NCBI GenBank assembly: GCA_965218775.1
Contig: CBDCLS010000005.1
Coordinates: forward strand, 1,550,001 to 1,614,000
Source: CAUZIZ01 sp965218775
GTDB lineage: Bacteria > Acidobacteriota > UBA6911 > RPQK01 > JAJDTT01
Reading direction: 5' to 3'
DNA: 64,000 nt
Shown here: one piece after another, positions 35,173 to 43,869 of the stretch
Layout of the letters: every line of letters begins with the position of its first letter
How positions within the stretch are numbered: the stretch's first letter is position 1
The notes under the pieces: model-generated
Database searches by the model: none
Told to the model about the DNA's origin: nothing
What the model saw: only the letters and a program-made list of their open reading frames with translations
Translations under genes and position numbers: made by a program

Positions 35173-36686
35173 CAGAGTCCTGCAGGGATCATCGGCTGGA
35201 TCAGTCGGTTCACGATCCACACGTTCAAGAGTCCCAACACCAGCAGCGCAGAGGCCAGGATGAGTGTCGGGCCTAACATCGAACCAGAGACTTCCTGGCG
35301 GTCGCCGTCGGGGGCTTCGGATCCACCCGCTTCATCTGGATGCTGGGAAGCTGGACTGGGGCTGCGCAGATAGATCCGTTCGATCAGGCGAAAGAAGTAG
35401 ACCGCGGTCAACAGGCTGCTGATCAGGATCACGGTCACGAAGACCCAGTTGGACTCCTCCACCGAACCCAGGATCAGATACCATTTGCTGAAAAAACCGG
35501 CGAAGGGAGGCAACCCAATCATCGACAAAGCTGCCACCGTAAACCCGGCGGCGGTCCAGGGCATACGAACTCGAGTGGAGTCGTCAAACTTTCTGATGTC
35601 GGCATGACCCAAGCGACTGAGAAAATTAGCAGAGACCAGGAAGAGGCATCCCTTCATGGCCGCATGACTCAGAGTGTGCAGCACCGCGCCAATCAACCCC
35701 AGCGGCGAGGCCAGGCCAATACCCAGCGCGATGTAGCCGATCTGCCCCACGCTGCTGTATGCCAGCATCCGCTTGAGATCGGTCTGTGCGACCGCCAGGA
35801 TCGAGCCCCAGAGGATACCCGCCGCTCCCAGATACCCGATCGCGGTCGTCAACGGCATCTCGCCGCTGGCGAAGTTGGGATCGAGCACGAAAAAGAAAAC
35901 TCGGATGAGAACGTAGGCCGCGATCTTCGTTCCGATGGGGGCAATCAGAGCCGTGGCAGTCGAAGAAGCGTAGGTGTAGGCGTCCGGCAGCCAGCTGTGC
36001 ATCGGGAATAGCGCCATCTTCAGACCGACTCCGGTCGTGATCAGGACCAGCCCGACCAGCAGCGTCGGACTGCTCTCGAGGTTGGAAAGAATCAACCTCA
36101 GATCCGCCATGTTCAGACTGCCCGTGATCATGAAGACGAATCCCAATCCCAGCAGATAGAACGACGCACCCACGCTACCTAGAATCAGATAGCGGAAGGC
36201 TGATACGGGCGCTCTCCGATCCCCAAGCGCCAGCAGTGCGTAGGAAGCGAGCGAACTGATCTCCAGGAAGACATAGAGGTTGAAGAGGTCACCGGTGATG
36301 GTAATACCAAGCAGCCCTCCCACCAGGAGCAGGGCCGTGCTGTAGAAGGGCATCGCCTTCCCCGGAAGCTCTCGTCGCACCACTGACCCGGAATGAATCA
36401 GCACCAACAACGCCACACTGCTAAGCAACACCGACAGAAAGGCCGAGAGTGGGTCCAGAACCAACTCGATACCAATCGGTGGAGCCCACCCGCTGACCTG
36501 ATAGCGGAGCGTCCCAGAAGAACTAACCCCCACCAGTCCAGCCACCGCAACCACGGCTCCTAGCGCGGCGCTCGCTACTGCAACCCCATAGGCACAGCCC
36601 TGGCGCAAGCGCTCCAGCAGCGGGATCAGGAGCGCGCCAGCGAAAAAGATCAGGGGAATCAGGATAACCAGGTGAGGAGGGTTCAT
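35172..36686 (-). CDS. mnhD: Mrp/Mnh antiporter subunit D
   Basis: 504 residues with about 14 helices. The glutamate is in YVFLEISSLASYALLALG, the lysine in ALIAPIGTKIAAYVLIRVF, and the later helix is TLSHAAMKGCLFLVSANF. ATG 36686 overlaps the mnhC stop (ATGA-type overlap), which fixes the start. It follows mnhC as MnhD does in standard Mrp operons, so this copy is the best candidate for the true D subunit. Confidence 0.93.
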   Translation of the reverse strand: MNPPHLVILIPLIFFAGALLIPLLERLRQGCAYGVAVASAALGAVVAVAGLVGVSSSGTLRYQVSGWAPPIGIELVLDPLSAFLSVLLSSVALLVLIHSGSVVRRELPGKAMPFYSTALLLVGGLLGITITGDLFNLYVFLEISSLASYALLALGDRRAPVSAFRYLILGSVGASFYLLGLGFVFMITGSLNMADLRLILSNLESSPTLLVGLVLITTGVGLKMALFPMHSWLPDAYTYASSTATALIAPIGTKIAAYVLIRVFFFVLDPNFASGEMPLTTAIGYLGAAGILWGSILAVAQTDLKRMLAYSSVGQIGYIALGIGLASPLGLIGAVLHTLSHAAMKGCLFLVSANFLSRLGHADIRKFDDSTRVRMPWTAAGFTVAALSMIGLPPFAGFFSKWYLILGSVEESNWVFVTVILISSLLTAVYFFRLIERIYLRSPSPASQHPDEAGGSEAPDGDRQEVSGSMLGPTLILASALLVLGLLNVWIVNRLIQPMIPAGL

Positions 36687-37051
36687 TTCATCCGTTCGAC
36701 CAAGACAGGCTCCTCGAGAGTTCCATAGGTCCGATAGATGACAATCAACAGGGCGAGCGCCACGCCCACAATCGCCACGCCTACGACGATAGCGGTCAGC
36801 ATCAAGGTGTGGGGTAGTGGATTGATATAGAGACTCGGATCCGCGACTCCAAGGGCTTCGTCGTAAATAGGTACGGTTCCGCCGAACTTGTACGCGCTCA
36901 GAACGAAAAACAGGATGATGGCTGACTGAAAGATCGTCATCCCAACCACTTTCTTCATCAGGTTGCCCTTGAGCAACATGCCCCAGAGACCGACCACCAG
37001 CAGGGTGAGGACGACCCAGTAGGGATAGTGCGGATGGATCACGTCGATCAC
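36683..37051 (-). CDS. mnhC: Mrp/Mnh antiporter subunit C (NuoK-like)
   Basis: 122 residues, three helices: YWVVLTLLVVGLWGMLLKG, KVVGMTIFQSAIILFFVLS and LTAIVVGVAIVGVALALLI. The middle helix and the DPLPHTLMLTAIV-like region (here PSLYINPLPHTLMLTAIVV) are typical of MnhC/NuoK. The start is GTG at 37051, which overlapped the original mnhB stop (GTGA). A MITE now separates it from the altered mnhB stop by about 210 bp, so translational coupling is lost. Confidence 0.92.
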   Translation of the reverse strand: MIDVIHPHYPYWVVLTLLVVGLWGMLLKGNLMKKVVGMTIFQSAIILFFVLSAYKFGGTVPIYDEALGVADPSLYINPLPHTLMLTAIVVGVAIVGVALALLIVIYRTYGTLEEPVLVERMK

Positions 37052-37083
37052 TGGCTGTCCTCTCTGCGGAACGGCGCACTTAG

Positions 37084-37367
37084 TACACTGGAACGTAAAT
37101 ACTGCAACGTATGCAGATGGGGCTTGTGAGGCGAGATCAAGGCAGGAGGAGGAAGACGATGCTTGGCCATCTTCGACGACGACCAACGCAGAGATCGTCC
37201 ACAACCCCCATCTGCCCTACGGGTGGCGACGGGACGAGCCGCTTTCTTTGTCACTCCTCCTCCACTATGGCAAAGCATGGCGTTCGTCGTCGTTTCGCGT
37301 CGAGACGCTTCGCGGACTCGACCCGTCACGCTCGCCACATACGTTGCAGTATTTACGTTCCAGTGTA
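37084..37367. mobile_element. 284-bp MITE with 30-bp perfect inverted repeats
   Basis: The ends are perfect inverted repeats of 30 bp, beginning TACACTGGAACGTAAATACT. The element is flanked by the 5-bp duplication CTTAG (37079-37083 and 37368-37372). It has no transposase gene. Removing it with one CTTAG restores the mnhB reading frame to its original stop, which confirms the ends. Confidence 0.93.
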
Positions 37368-37780
37368 CTTAGGTTGTCGAAGATAGAGATGAGCGTCCCC
37401 ATTACCGCCAATCCGATCGCCACTTCAACAATCAAGATGGCGAGCGAACGCATCTCAGCAGGTTCCAATTGCAGAAAGGGTGTGTGCTGATAGTCAAGAA
37501 AGTTTCCGCCGCTGATCATGATCAGTCCAACACCGAGGAAAGCCATCGCACCCAACGGCCCCAGGGTCATTCCGAGGTCTGATCGGAAGTTCGCCTGACT
37601 CCCCTCACGCCCGCTGGTCAAGCGCAAGAGGAGAATACTGGCAGCCAACAGCGCTCCGCCTTGAAAACCACCGCCGGGACTGTAGTGACCGTGGAAGATG
37701 ACGTAGCAGGCATAAATCTGAATCAGGGGCGCCACCAGGCGGCTGACAAGCACCACGATTACGCTGAGCGAAGCCTGCAT
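37265..37780 (-). CDS. mnhB: Mrp/Mnh antiporter subunit B with MITE-altered C-terminus
   Basis: 171 residues. The MnhB domain is intact: YVIFHGHYSPGGGFQGGALL, a GGNFLDYQ loop and the last helix ILIVEVAIGLAVMGTLISIF. After FDNLS the frame enters the MITE and gains about 32 foreign residues (starting TLERKYCNVCGER). Without the MITE the tail would read APFRREDSQ and stop at the mnhC start. The helices are untouched, so the subunit may still work. ATG 37780 lies 2 bp after the preceding gene. Confidence 0.9.
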   Translation of the reverse strand: MQASLSVIVVLVSRLVAPLIQIYACYVIFHGHYSPGGGFQGGALLAASILLLRLTSGREGSQANFRSDLGMTLGPLGAMAFLGVGLIMISGGNFLDYQHTPFLQLEPAEMRSLAILIVEVAIGLAVMGTLISIFDNLSTLERKYCNVCGERDGSSPRSVSTRNDDERHALP

Positions 37781-37782
37781 GC

Positions 37783-38076
37783 CTAGGGAGTCCTCCCCAG
37801 AATCAACAGGCAAGCGATTCCAGCCGTGAGCACCACCAGTGTCTCTCCCAACGTATCAAAGCCGCGATAGTCCGCCAGCACGACCGTGACCATATTGGGT
37901 GTGGCCGCGTCGGAATAGGCTCTCCGAATATAGTAGGTCCCGGCCACCGGAGTCCCCACGATGCTCTGCTCTCGATGAAGGGGCGCATCAGCTTCACCGC
38001 GTCCGGGAAGTCCCAAAGAGGCGTAGACCAGGAGGCCCACGAAACTGGCTACGACGAGATAACTAAAGACCTTCAA
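37783..38076 (-). CDS. MrpA C-terminal-like subunit (MbhE type)
   Basis: 97 residues from TTG 38076, which overlaps the stop of the DUF4040 gene. It has one N-terminal helix (FSYLVVASFVGLLVYASLG), a loop, then PNMVTVVLADYRGFDTLGET and a last helix VVLTAGIACLLIL. The V-L-x-D-(F/Y)-R-G-x-D-T-x-x-E pattern is the end of the MrpA C-terminal region, also a separate subunit in Mbh-type complexes. Longer versions of this frame run through the upstream genes and are not credible. Confidence 0.82.
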   Translation of the reverse strand: MKVFSYLVVASFVGLLVYASLGLPGRGEADAPLHREQSIVGTPVAGTYYIRRAYSDAATPNMVTVVLADYRGFDTLGETLVVLTAGIACLLILGRTP

Positions 38077-38318
38077 TCGATGCTCTTCCGTGTGGTTCGG
38101 AGAATTGCCGTTACCAGAAACACGCCCACGACACCAGCCCCAACCACGGCTTCGGTAAAAGCGACGTCCACGGCGCCCATGGACGCGAACAAGAGCGCGG
38201 CCGTAAAACTGAAAGTGGTCAAAGCCCCAACCGCCGCCAACAGGCCCTTCACCTGCAGCGACATCAGTGCAGTGCTGATCAGGAAAAGATAAAGGACCCA
38301 TTCGACGATCGGATTCAT
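38073..38318 (-). CDS. DUF4040 subunit (MbhD type, part of split MrpA)
   Basis: 81 residues, three helices (VEWVLYLFLISTALMSLQV, ALTTFSFTAALLFASMGAV, VVGAGVVGVFLVTAILRT). The segment SMGAVDVAFTEAVVGAGVV is the DUF4040 signature (A-x-D-V-A-x-T-E-A-x-V-G-A-G). In classical Mrp this region is fused into MrpA; here it is separate, as in Mbh/Mbs-type complexes. ATG 38318 overlaps the mnhG stop by 4 bp. Confidence 0.9.
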   Translation of the reverse strand: MNPIVEWVLYLFLISTALMSLQVKGLLAAVGALTTFSFTAALLFASMGAVDVAFTEAVVGAGVVGVFLVTAILRTTRKSID

Positions 38319-38653
38319 CTGGGCTCTACGGACGGAGACTTGGGTGGCGGCTCTGGAAACCAGGGCTTCAAACCAAGCCGCACTGCCGCTCGCGCCAAAG
38401 CGTGCACCGGAACTGGATTCGTCAAACCGATGAAAAACATTGCCATCAACAACTTCGCCGAGGTCAACGTCAATCCCTCGTAGACCGCGATTCCGGCCAG
38501 CAGGACCATGATCCCGAGCGTGTCCGCCTTGCCGGAGGCATGCGCTCGACAATAGAAATCCGGTAGGCGCAGAATCCCAAGGCTACCCGTAAACATCAGA
38601 ACCAGCCCGGATACCATGAGCACGATGGCGAGAAGACTTTGAATCTCACCCAT
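38315..38653 (-). CDS. mnhG: Mrp/Mnh antiporter subunit G
   Basis: 112 residues with three helices. GSLGILRLPDFYCRAHASGK and ADTLGIMVLLAGIAVYEG are the MnhG signature, followed by LLMAMFFIGLTNPVPVHALA. It overlaps mnhF by 8 bp and the DUF4040 gene by 4 bp. It is a small membrane subunit of the antiporter complex. Confidence 0.94.
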   Translation of the reverse strand: MGEIQSLLAIVLMVSGLVLMFTGSLGILRLPDFYCRAHASGKADTLGIMVLLAGIAVYEGLTLTSAKLLMAMFFIGLTNPVPVHALARAAVRLGLKPWFPEPPPKSPSVEPR

Positions 38654-38927
38654 TGCTGCTGGCCTTCAAATCGAAATACCTGGCGACGGCGATCCCCCCT
38701 ATGAAATTCAGAATCGCGTAAGCCAGGGCAATGTCCACGAACATATCCAAGCGCACGAATGAAATCCCAAAGAAGCAGATCAACCCGATCGTCTTGCTTC
38801 CCATGGTACTGATCGCCAGCAAGCGGTCGAACACCGTGGGCCCACTGAGCACACGAAAAAGGGGCAGGGCGATAATAACTACTAGGAAAACGGTGACCGT
38901 GATGAAAAACGCTTCCACTCGATTCAC
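38646..38927 (-). CDS. mnhF: Mrp/Mnh antiporter subunit F
   Basis: 93 residues with three helices. LFRVLSGPTVFDRLLAIST, then IGLICFFGISFVRLDMFVD and DIALAYAILNFIGGIAVARY match the MnhF family (R-G-P-x-x-x-D-R-x-x-A core, here SGPTVFDRLLA). It overlaps the mnhE stop by 4 bp, so the two are translationally coupled. Confidence 0.94.
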   Translation of the reverse strand: MNRVEAFFITVTVFLVVIIALPLFRVLSGPTVFDRLLAISTMGSKTIGLICFFGISFVRLDMFVDIALAYAILNFIGGIAVARYFDLKASSNG

Positions 38928-39505
38928 TCCAGCGAATTGCCACTCAGGTTCCCGGAGGGAATCAATCGCACATCGCAGACCATTTCTCCGAGATGATCCG
39001 TGAACAGGCTTGCAACTTTGGTTTGCATGGTCCCGTTCAGGAGGCCGGTGGCGAGCTTATAGGTCAGCGCATGGACGAGGAATTCCTGCTGTCCGATATC
39101 AACGGTGAGCGTTCCCGGTGTCAGGGTGATCGAATTACCCAGAATCACCTTGGCTACATCATTCGGTTGAGAGCTCTTGAACCTGACCAGATGCGGATTA
39201 AGCGGCATTCGGGGAGCCAAGACGACCCGCACGACATGCAGCGCGGACAAGACCATTTCCTTGATCAGCCAGGGCAGGTAAAGAAGCACCCGCCCCCAGC
39301 GCATCGATTGCAGGAGCTGGGGCGAATCGGATTCCCGAGGGCGATTCATAACAAGGATCAGAATCACCGACACCACCCCTAGTAGGATGTGAAACAGATC
39401 GTAGTGGCCGCTCAAGAGAAGCCAAACCAGCATCAGGGCGGCTGACTTCAGCACGATGCCTGGCCACCTGGCGTGACGCGATCCATTGGATGATTCGTCT
39501 CTCAT
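38924..39505 (-). CDS. mnhE: Mrp/Mnh antiporter subunit E
   Basis: 193 residues. Two N-terminal helices (ALMLVWLLLSGHYDLFHILL and following) are followed by a cytosolic domain with LGNSITLTPGTLTVDI, the diagnostic MnhE segment. It is the first gene of the antiporter operon, which runs E-F-G-DUF4040-MbhE-B-C-D-D'-x-D''. The promoter should lie in the spacer above 39505. The complex is expected to exchange Na+ or K+ for protons at the inner membrane. Confidence 0.93.
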   Translation of the reverse strand: MRDESSNGSRHARWPGIVLKSAALMLVWLLLSGHYDLFHILLGVVSVILILVMNRPRESDSPQLLQSMRWGRVLLYLPWLIKEMVLSALHVVRVVLAPRMPLNPHLVRFKSSQPNDVAKVILGNSITLTPGTLTVDIGQQEFLVHALTYKLATGLLNGTMQTKVASLFTDHLGEMVCDVRLIPSGNLSGNSLE

Positions 39506-40030
39506 GAAGCATCACCAGGGACATTCAGAGCAGGATCCTGCGTGCTACCCCCAAGGCCGCGCGGGTAGAACGAATAGATGCTTTCTCCTGCATCCCGCTC
39601 CTAGTGGAGAGAACAATTATCCACACTGACTCTGTCGTTTTGTGGGGTTGATCTCGCAGTTGCGAGTCCGTCGCTGCGGTTAGCGCCTTCCCTTGCCTTT
39701 GCCCGCGCCCGTGCCCTTGCCCGACTTCATCTTTCGGTCGTATCCAAGCCCTTGACCAACCCGGTCAGCATTGACACGATTTCAGACAACCTCTTCTCCC
39801 CCCGCTGTACATCGTCATTCGTGGCAACGTGCAAACGCCGTAAGATGTCCATGATGGCAAGCACCTTCAGTCGCGGATGAACAAAATGGGTGCCTCGTCG
39901 ACTCGGAGTTCTTTGGTTTTGCCATCCGTTAATACCAACGTTCCAGGCTAAAGAAAAGCGAGGGATTGTCAGGAACAGGCACGGGCAAGGGCGTGGGCGC
40001 GGGCAAGGGGGAGAAGACGCTAAACACGGC
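39506..40030. other. Intergenic region with inverted GGGCAC/GGGCAA repeats
   Basis: About 525 bp. A run near 39683-39725 (CTTCCCTTGCCTTTGCCCGC...) and its inverted counterpart near 39975-40020 (GGCACGGGCAAGGGCGTGGG...) enclose a small decayed reading frame listed separately. The part next to 39506 should contain the promoter of the antiporter operon; no boxes could be assigned. Confidence 0.55.
39727..39900 (-). pseudogene. Fragment resembling a four-helix-bundle (S23/IVS-type) protein
   Basis: The last about 50 codons before a stop at 39727 read LKVLAIMDILRRLHVATNDD and QRGEKRLSEIVSMLTGLVKG, amphipathic helices like the C-terminus of the S23 four-helix-bundle family. The upstream part of the frame is low-complexity (proline/arginine/cysteine runs) and not protein-like. 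It is probably a remnant between the two inverted low-complexity repeats. The assignment is tentative. Confidence 0.35.
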
Positions 40031-41959
40031 CTAGGAGCCTGTAATGGGCTCGATGGTTGGCGGCCTCTGCCAATCTTCTGCGATTCCATCAATTCCCAGG
40101 ACGCGAAAACGTCCTTCGGCGAGGTCGAACTCGGCCGCTGCCCCATTGGCATACTCGGCGCGCTGCAAGGTGCGATCGTCGTTCAGAAAACGGTGACTGA
40201 TCATCTCTGCGTAACCCACCGCTTGGAAATACGTACGCCACACCCGGAGCCACTCCAGCCGACGCGCCATGGCCATCGTTTTCCAATCAGCCTGCTGGAT
40301 CGGACGCTCTCCGCCGGGCAACCAGTTGTGCGACGGCATGGCGCCGTACATGAGTTCATAGAGGCGAGGATGACGGTCGGCGTACCAATCGTACTTTCCG
40401 TCCTCGTAGTAGCCACCGCCTGAAAAATGTGCCACATAGCAGTCATTGAATACGAGCTGGAAAAGGGGGATGGGCTCGCCCTCGCGAAGTCGATCGCTGG
40501 ACCAGTCGGTGAAGAAAAAGTAGTCACACTCGCCCATTGCCCAGAAGCGCGCCAGCTCTGCCCCCGGAACGATTCCTCGCCGGCGCGACTCGCGGAAACT
40601 CTCAAGCTGCACCTGGTACGTCTCGCGGCGACTGACTGCTCCCTCCGCTGACTGATGTTCGTCGTGCCCTCTATGGGCCGCGTGCCCGTCGAAGTAGAGG
40701 GCGTCGATCTTCAATCCCCTTTTCCCGACGTGATCCAACAGCAGTTTGAGCGTCTGGATGCTATAGCGGTCGCTGAGTTTGGGGAACTTGACGCCGCTGA
40801 GCCAGGAGCTTTGATAATAAGGGGCATTCTCGTGGTAGACATGAGGCATGACGAAGAACTTGACCGAGCAGGCGAGGGCGCTTGCTTCCTCCTGCAGTTT
40901 TCGAGCGGCGGGCCAGCCTCCCTTCACCACTGGCTCGTCTCGCAAATACTCCTGCCAGCCAGCCGGAGTCCTGTCCTCCGCAGGCCATTTCGGATGGAAA
41001 AACGTCACCGGCAGTCCCGCCGCCTGAAAGCGGCGGATGTTCTCCAGCACCTGCTGGTGCGGCTGGTCCTCCCACGACAAGACCCGGTACTCGATTCCCG
41101 ACAGGAACGGCTTCAGGCCCGGCGTGGATTGAATGCGGTCCTCCAGAGTGGCCAGCGGGCGGCTTGCTTCGACCTCTTCTCGATAGGCCTTGGCGACGTC
41201 GACGTAATCCATGCGCTTGGCGAACACCCACCGAACTCGGCGGGCATAGTTCAGCCGACCCAGCGATGCCTTCCAGTCGAGAGCGACTCGGGATTGCTGC
41301 CCGGGCTCATGCTCCACACGTAGAGCCGCATCCCACCAGGTGTCGACGATCTGGTAGGCAGTGTAGTCGCCCTGAACCAAACCAAACAGAGGGAGGCTGT
41401 AAGCAGCACCCACGAATCCGGTCAGGGAAACGGGTTCGGAGGAATCGGAACGGATCAGGTAGCCTGAGCCGAGGGGCACGATCATACAAGCCGATGGATC
41501 CGGGCGAAGGGAGAAACTAAACAGGTCGACAACTTCACGGATCGGGTCCTTACCCGCCTCCTGGTTCACCTCCACGACCAGGCGTCCCCTCGGATCCAGG
41601 GCCAGGAGACAGGTGAGTATGGCGTCGGTGCCCTTCCAGCCACCCAACCGAATCCGGTAGCCCTCGAGCTCGCCGTCCCGATACTCCTCTACAGCCCGCT
41701 CGGAGGCGTCGCCGAGCGCGAACTCCAGGTTTCCGAGTTCTTCCCCGGAGCCTAGGTTTTGAATCAGGACCCTCGGAGAGAGAGACCTCCATGCAGCGGA
41801 CGCGCTGGCCCCGTAGTACACGGAAAGTGCCAGATTCTCGTCGACTCCAATGGTGACTGCGTCAGTCTTCAGGCTCAGCCAATGCCGCTCCTCGGCACAA
41901 CTGGTATTCACGAGCATGAGGGCAAGCAGGGTCAGCGATCTGCACAATGCACCCAACAT
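40031..41959 (-). CDS. Secreted glycosidase-like barrel protein, family unknown
   Basis: 642 residues with an N-terminal export signal (LTLLALMLVNTSCAEE, possibly a lipoprotein with Cys 21). The first about 250 residues look beta-rich, like the supersandwich domain before a glycosidase barrel. The rest has barrel-like segments with acidic residues at strand ends: LKIDALYFDGHAAHRG, CDYFFFTDWSSDRL and NWLPGGERP. This layout resembles GH101/DUF5696-like proteins but no family is proven. It is monocistronic, with repeats on both sides. Confidence 0.68.
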   Translation of the reverse strand: MLGALCRSLTLLALMLVNTSCAEERHWLSLKTDAVTIGVDENLALSVYYGASASAAWRSLSPRVLIQNLGSGEELGNLEFALGDASERAVEEYRDGELEGYRIRLGGWKGTDAILTCLLALDPRGRLVVEVNQEAGKDPIREVVDLFSFSLRPDPSACMIVPLGSGYLIRSDSSEPVSLTGFVGAAYSLPLFGLVQGDYTAYQIVDTWWDAALRVEHEPGQQSRVALDWKASLGRLNYARRVRWVFAKRMDYVDVAKAYREEVEASRPLATLEDRIQSTPGLKPFLSGIEYRVLSWEDQPHQQVLENIRRFQAAGLPVTFFHPKWPAEDRTPAGWQEYLRDEPVVKGGWPAARKLQEEASALACSVKFFVMPHVYHENAPYYQSSWLSGVKFPKLSDRYSIQTLKLLLDHVGKRGLKIDALYFDGHAAHRGHDEHQSAEGAVSRRETYQVQLESFRESRRRGIVPGAELARFWAMGECDYFFFTDWSSDRLREGEPIPLFQLVFNDCYVAHFSGGGYYEDGKYDWYADRHPRLYELMYGAMPSHNWLPGGERPIQQADWKTMAMARRLEWLRVWRTYFQAVGYAEMISHRFLNDDRTLQRAEYANGAAAEFDLAEGRFRVLGIDGIAEDWQRPPTIEPITGS

Positions 41960-42180
41960 AGCTACGATCTCCCTCGAAGAGCTGCTAGCAGCTTCCGTTG
42001 TTACTCCAGACTAGCCCCAAGACGAAGCACGGTCAAAGTGGAATCATCGCCAACAGGCTTGCGCAGACTGCGGCAGCTCGGGTCTAAGCCGAGGGGTTCG
42101 AAAGGATGTCGAATCGAATTCGACCCATCCCGTGACCTTCGGCGTAGCGGTGGGCTCCAGGCCGCCGTCAGTCGAGCTAG

Positions 42181-43869
42181 CCCGGATTTCTCAAAGACAA
42201 GAAAAAGCAGTCAGCTCTATGTGATATAAAGTCTTTGTTATCAGATACTTAATAATCACAAGGAGCTGACTACTATGACCACAGAGTGTATCGCTTCCAA
42301 GCTGGAGTTTCAAGAGCTAGAAGGGCGCCGAGTCGAGGCAGAATTCAATGGGGGGCAGATCACCTCAGACTCCGGGGGGTTGCTGTTACGGGAGGTGGAG
42401 AGCCGCTATGGGTTCATTAGCGGCTTGGCCGCCTGCTTTGGGGACCGGCGCGATCCTCGCTTCACCGAGTTCAGTGTGGAGGAACTGGTGGGGCAGCGGA
42501 TTTACGGACTGGCCCTAGGCTATGAGGATGTCAACGATCATGAGGAGCTCCGGGCAGATCCGCTGATGGCGGTGTTGGTCGGCAAGGAAGATCCCTTGGG
42601 GAGGGATCGGCGAGCGGAAGCGGATCGAGGCAAGGCGTGTGCGGGCAAGAGCACCCTCAATCGTTTGGAGTTGTCCTCGGTGACGCAGGATAAATATCGC
42701 AAGACGCCGGTGGATGAAGCCGCGGTCGAAGCGTTTTTGGTGGAGCAGTTCATTCGGGTGCGAGGCGGGAAACCGAAGGAGTTGGTCTTGGACCTGGATG
42801 CGACGGATGATCCGCTGCACGGAGAACAGGAGGGTCGTTTCTACCATGGCTACTACCGGTGTTACTGCTACCTGCCGCTGTATGTGTTTTGCGAGGGGTA
42901 TGTGCTGGGGGCCAAGCTGCGGGTGTCGAACCTGGATGGCTCCGAAGGAGCGGTCCAGGAGATGGAGCGGATGGTGGGACAACTGCGGGCGAAGTGGCCG
43001 AAGGTCCGCATTACTCTGCGGGCGGACAGCAGCTTTGCCCGCGAGGCGTTGATGAAATGGTGTGAGGAGCATCGAGTGGATTACGTCTTCGGTCTGGCCC
43101 GCAATCAGCGCTTAGAGGGGGCCCTGGAGTCCGAGTTGGAACAGGCCCAGGCACTGCAACAAGCCAACGGCAGCAGCGCCCGAGTCTACAAGGACTTTCG
43201 TTACCAGACGCGCAAAAGCTGGAGTCAAGAGCGGCGAGTGGTGGGCAAGGCCGAGTACACGGGTAAGGGATCCAATCCCCGCTTTGTCGTCACCTCGCTG
43301 GGAGCGAAGCGGTGGCCCGCCCAAAAGCTGTACGAGGAGCTGTACTGCGCGCGAGGGGAAGCGGAGAATCGGATTAAGGAGCAGCAGCTAGAGCTGTTTG
43401 CCGATCGGACCTCGACGCACCGCATGAAGAGCAATCAGCTGCGCCTGTGGTTTTCCTCGGTGGCTTACAATCTGCTGCACACGCTCAGGTGTGTCGCTTT
43501 GAAGGGGACCCAGTGGGCGAAGGCGCAATGCCAGACGATTCGCCTCAAACTGTTGAAGATAGGAGGCCAGATTCGGGTCAGTGTCCGACGGGTGAGCTTG
43601 TCGCTGAGCGAGGGTTATCCTTACCAAACACTCTACGCCCAAACCTTGGCCCAGCTTCAACAGCTCGGCTGAGCGGAGGCAAACCGGAAATCCCAACCAT
43701 CTGCAACTGAGGCGGCTGAGGTGTGTCTGAAAAACCGGTTTTCCGCCTTCAACATAGGTGTCACCAAGCTCTCGCACTCTACAGTGCCCTCAACTGAGAC
43801 TTCGGCTCAAACCAGAGTCGAAAAATCGACTAAAATCAGCCTTTCTGCTTTCACTATGAGAAATCCGGG
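42181..43869 (+). mobile_element. IS1380-family insertion sequence, copy 2
   Basis: 1689 bp, same ends and apparently the same sequence as 14480-16168, in the same orientation. It is flanked by CTAG (42177-42180 and 43870-43873). The different target duplications show the two copies inserted separately. It interrupts only the palindromic repeat. Confidence 0.95.
42275..43672 (+). CDS. IS1380-family transposase
   Basis: The 465-residue DDE transposase is identical in sequence to the one at 14574-15971, with the same aspartate regions (LDLDATDDPL, LRADSSFARE) and glutamate region (RGEAENRIKEQ). AAGGAG precedes the ATG. There is no sign of decay. Confidence 0.96.
   Translation: MTTECIASKLEFQELEGRRVEAEFNGGQITSDSGGLLLREVESRYGFISGLAACFGDRRDPRFTEFSVEELVGQRIYGLALGYEDVNDHEELRADPLMAVLVGKEDPLGRDRRAEADRGKACAGKSTLNRLELSSVTQDKYRKTPVDEAAVEAFLVEQFIRVRGGKPKELVLDLDATDDPLHGEQEGRFYHGYYRCYCYLPLYVFCEGYVLGAKLRVSNLDGSEGAVQEMERMVGQLRAKWPKVRITLRADSSFAREALMKWCEEHRVDYVFGLARNQRLEGALESELEQAQALQQANGSSARVYKDFRYQTRKSWSQERRVVGKAEYTGKGSNPRFVVTSLGAKRWPAQKLYEELYCARGEAENRIKEQQLELFADRTSTHRMKSNQLRLWFSSVAYNLLHTLRCVALKGTQWAKAQCQTIRLKLLKIGGQIRVSVRRVSLSLSEGYPYQTLYAQTLAQLQQLG

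Noticed and set aside
14480..43869. Composite transposon bounded by the two IS1380 copies
   Set aside because: Each copy has its own target duplication (CTAA and CTAG), so they inserted separately. No shared outer duplication flanks the 29-kb segment.
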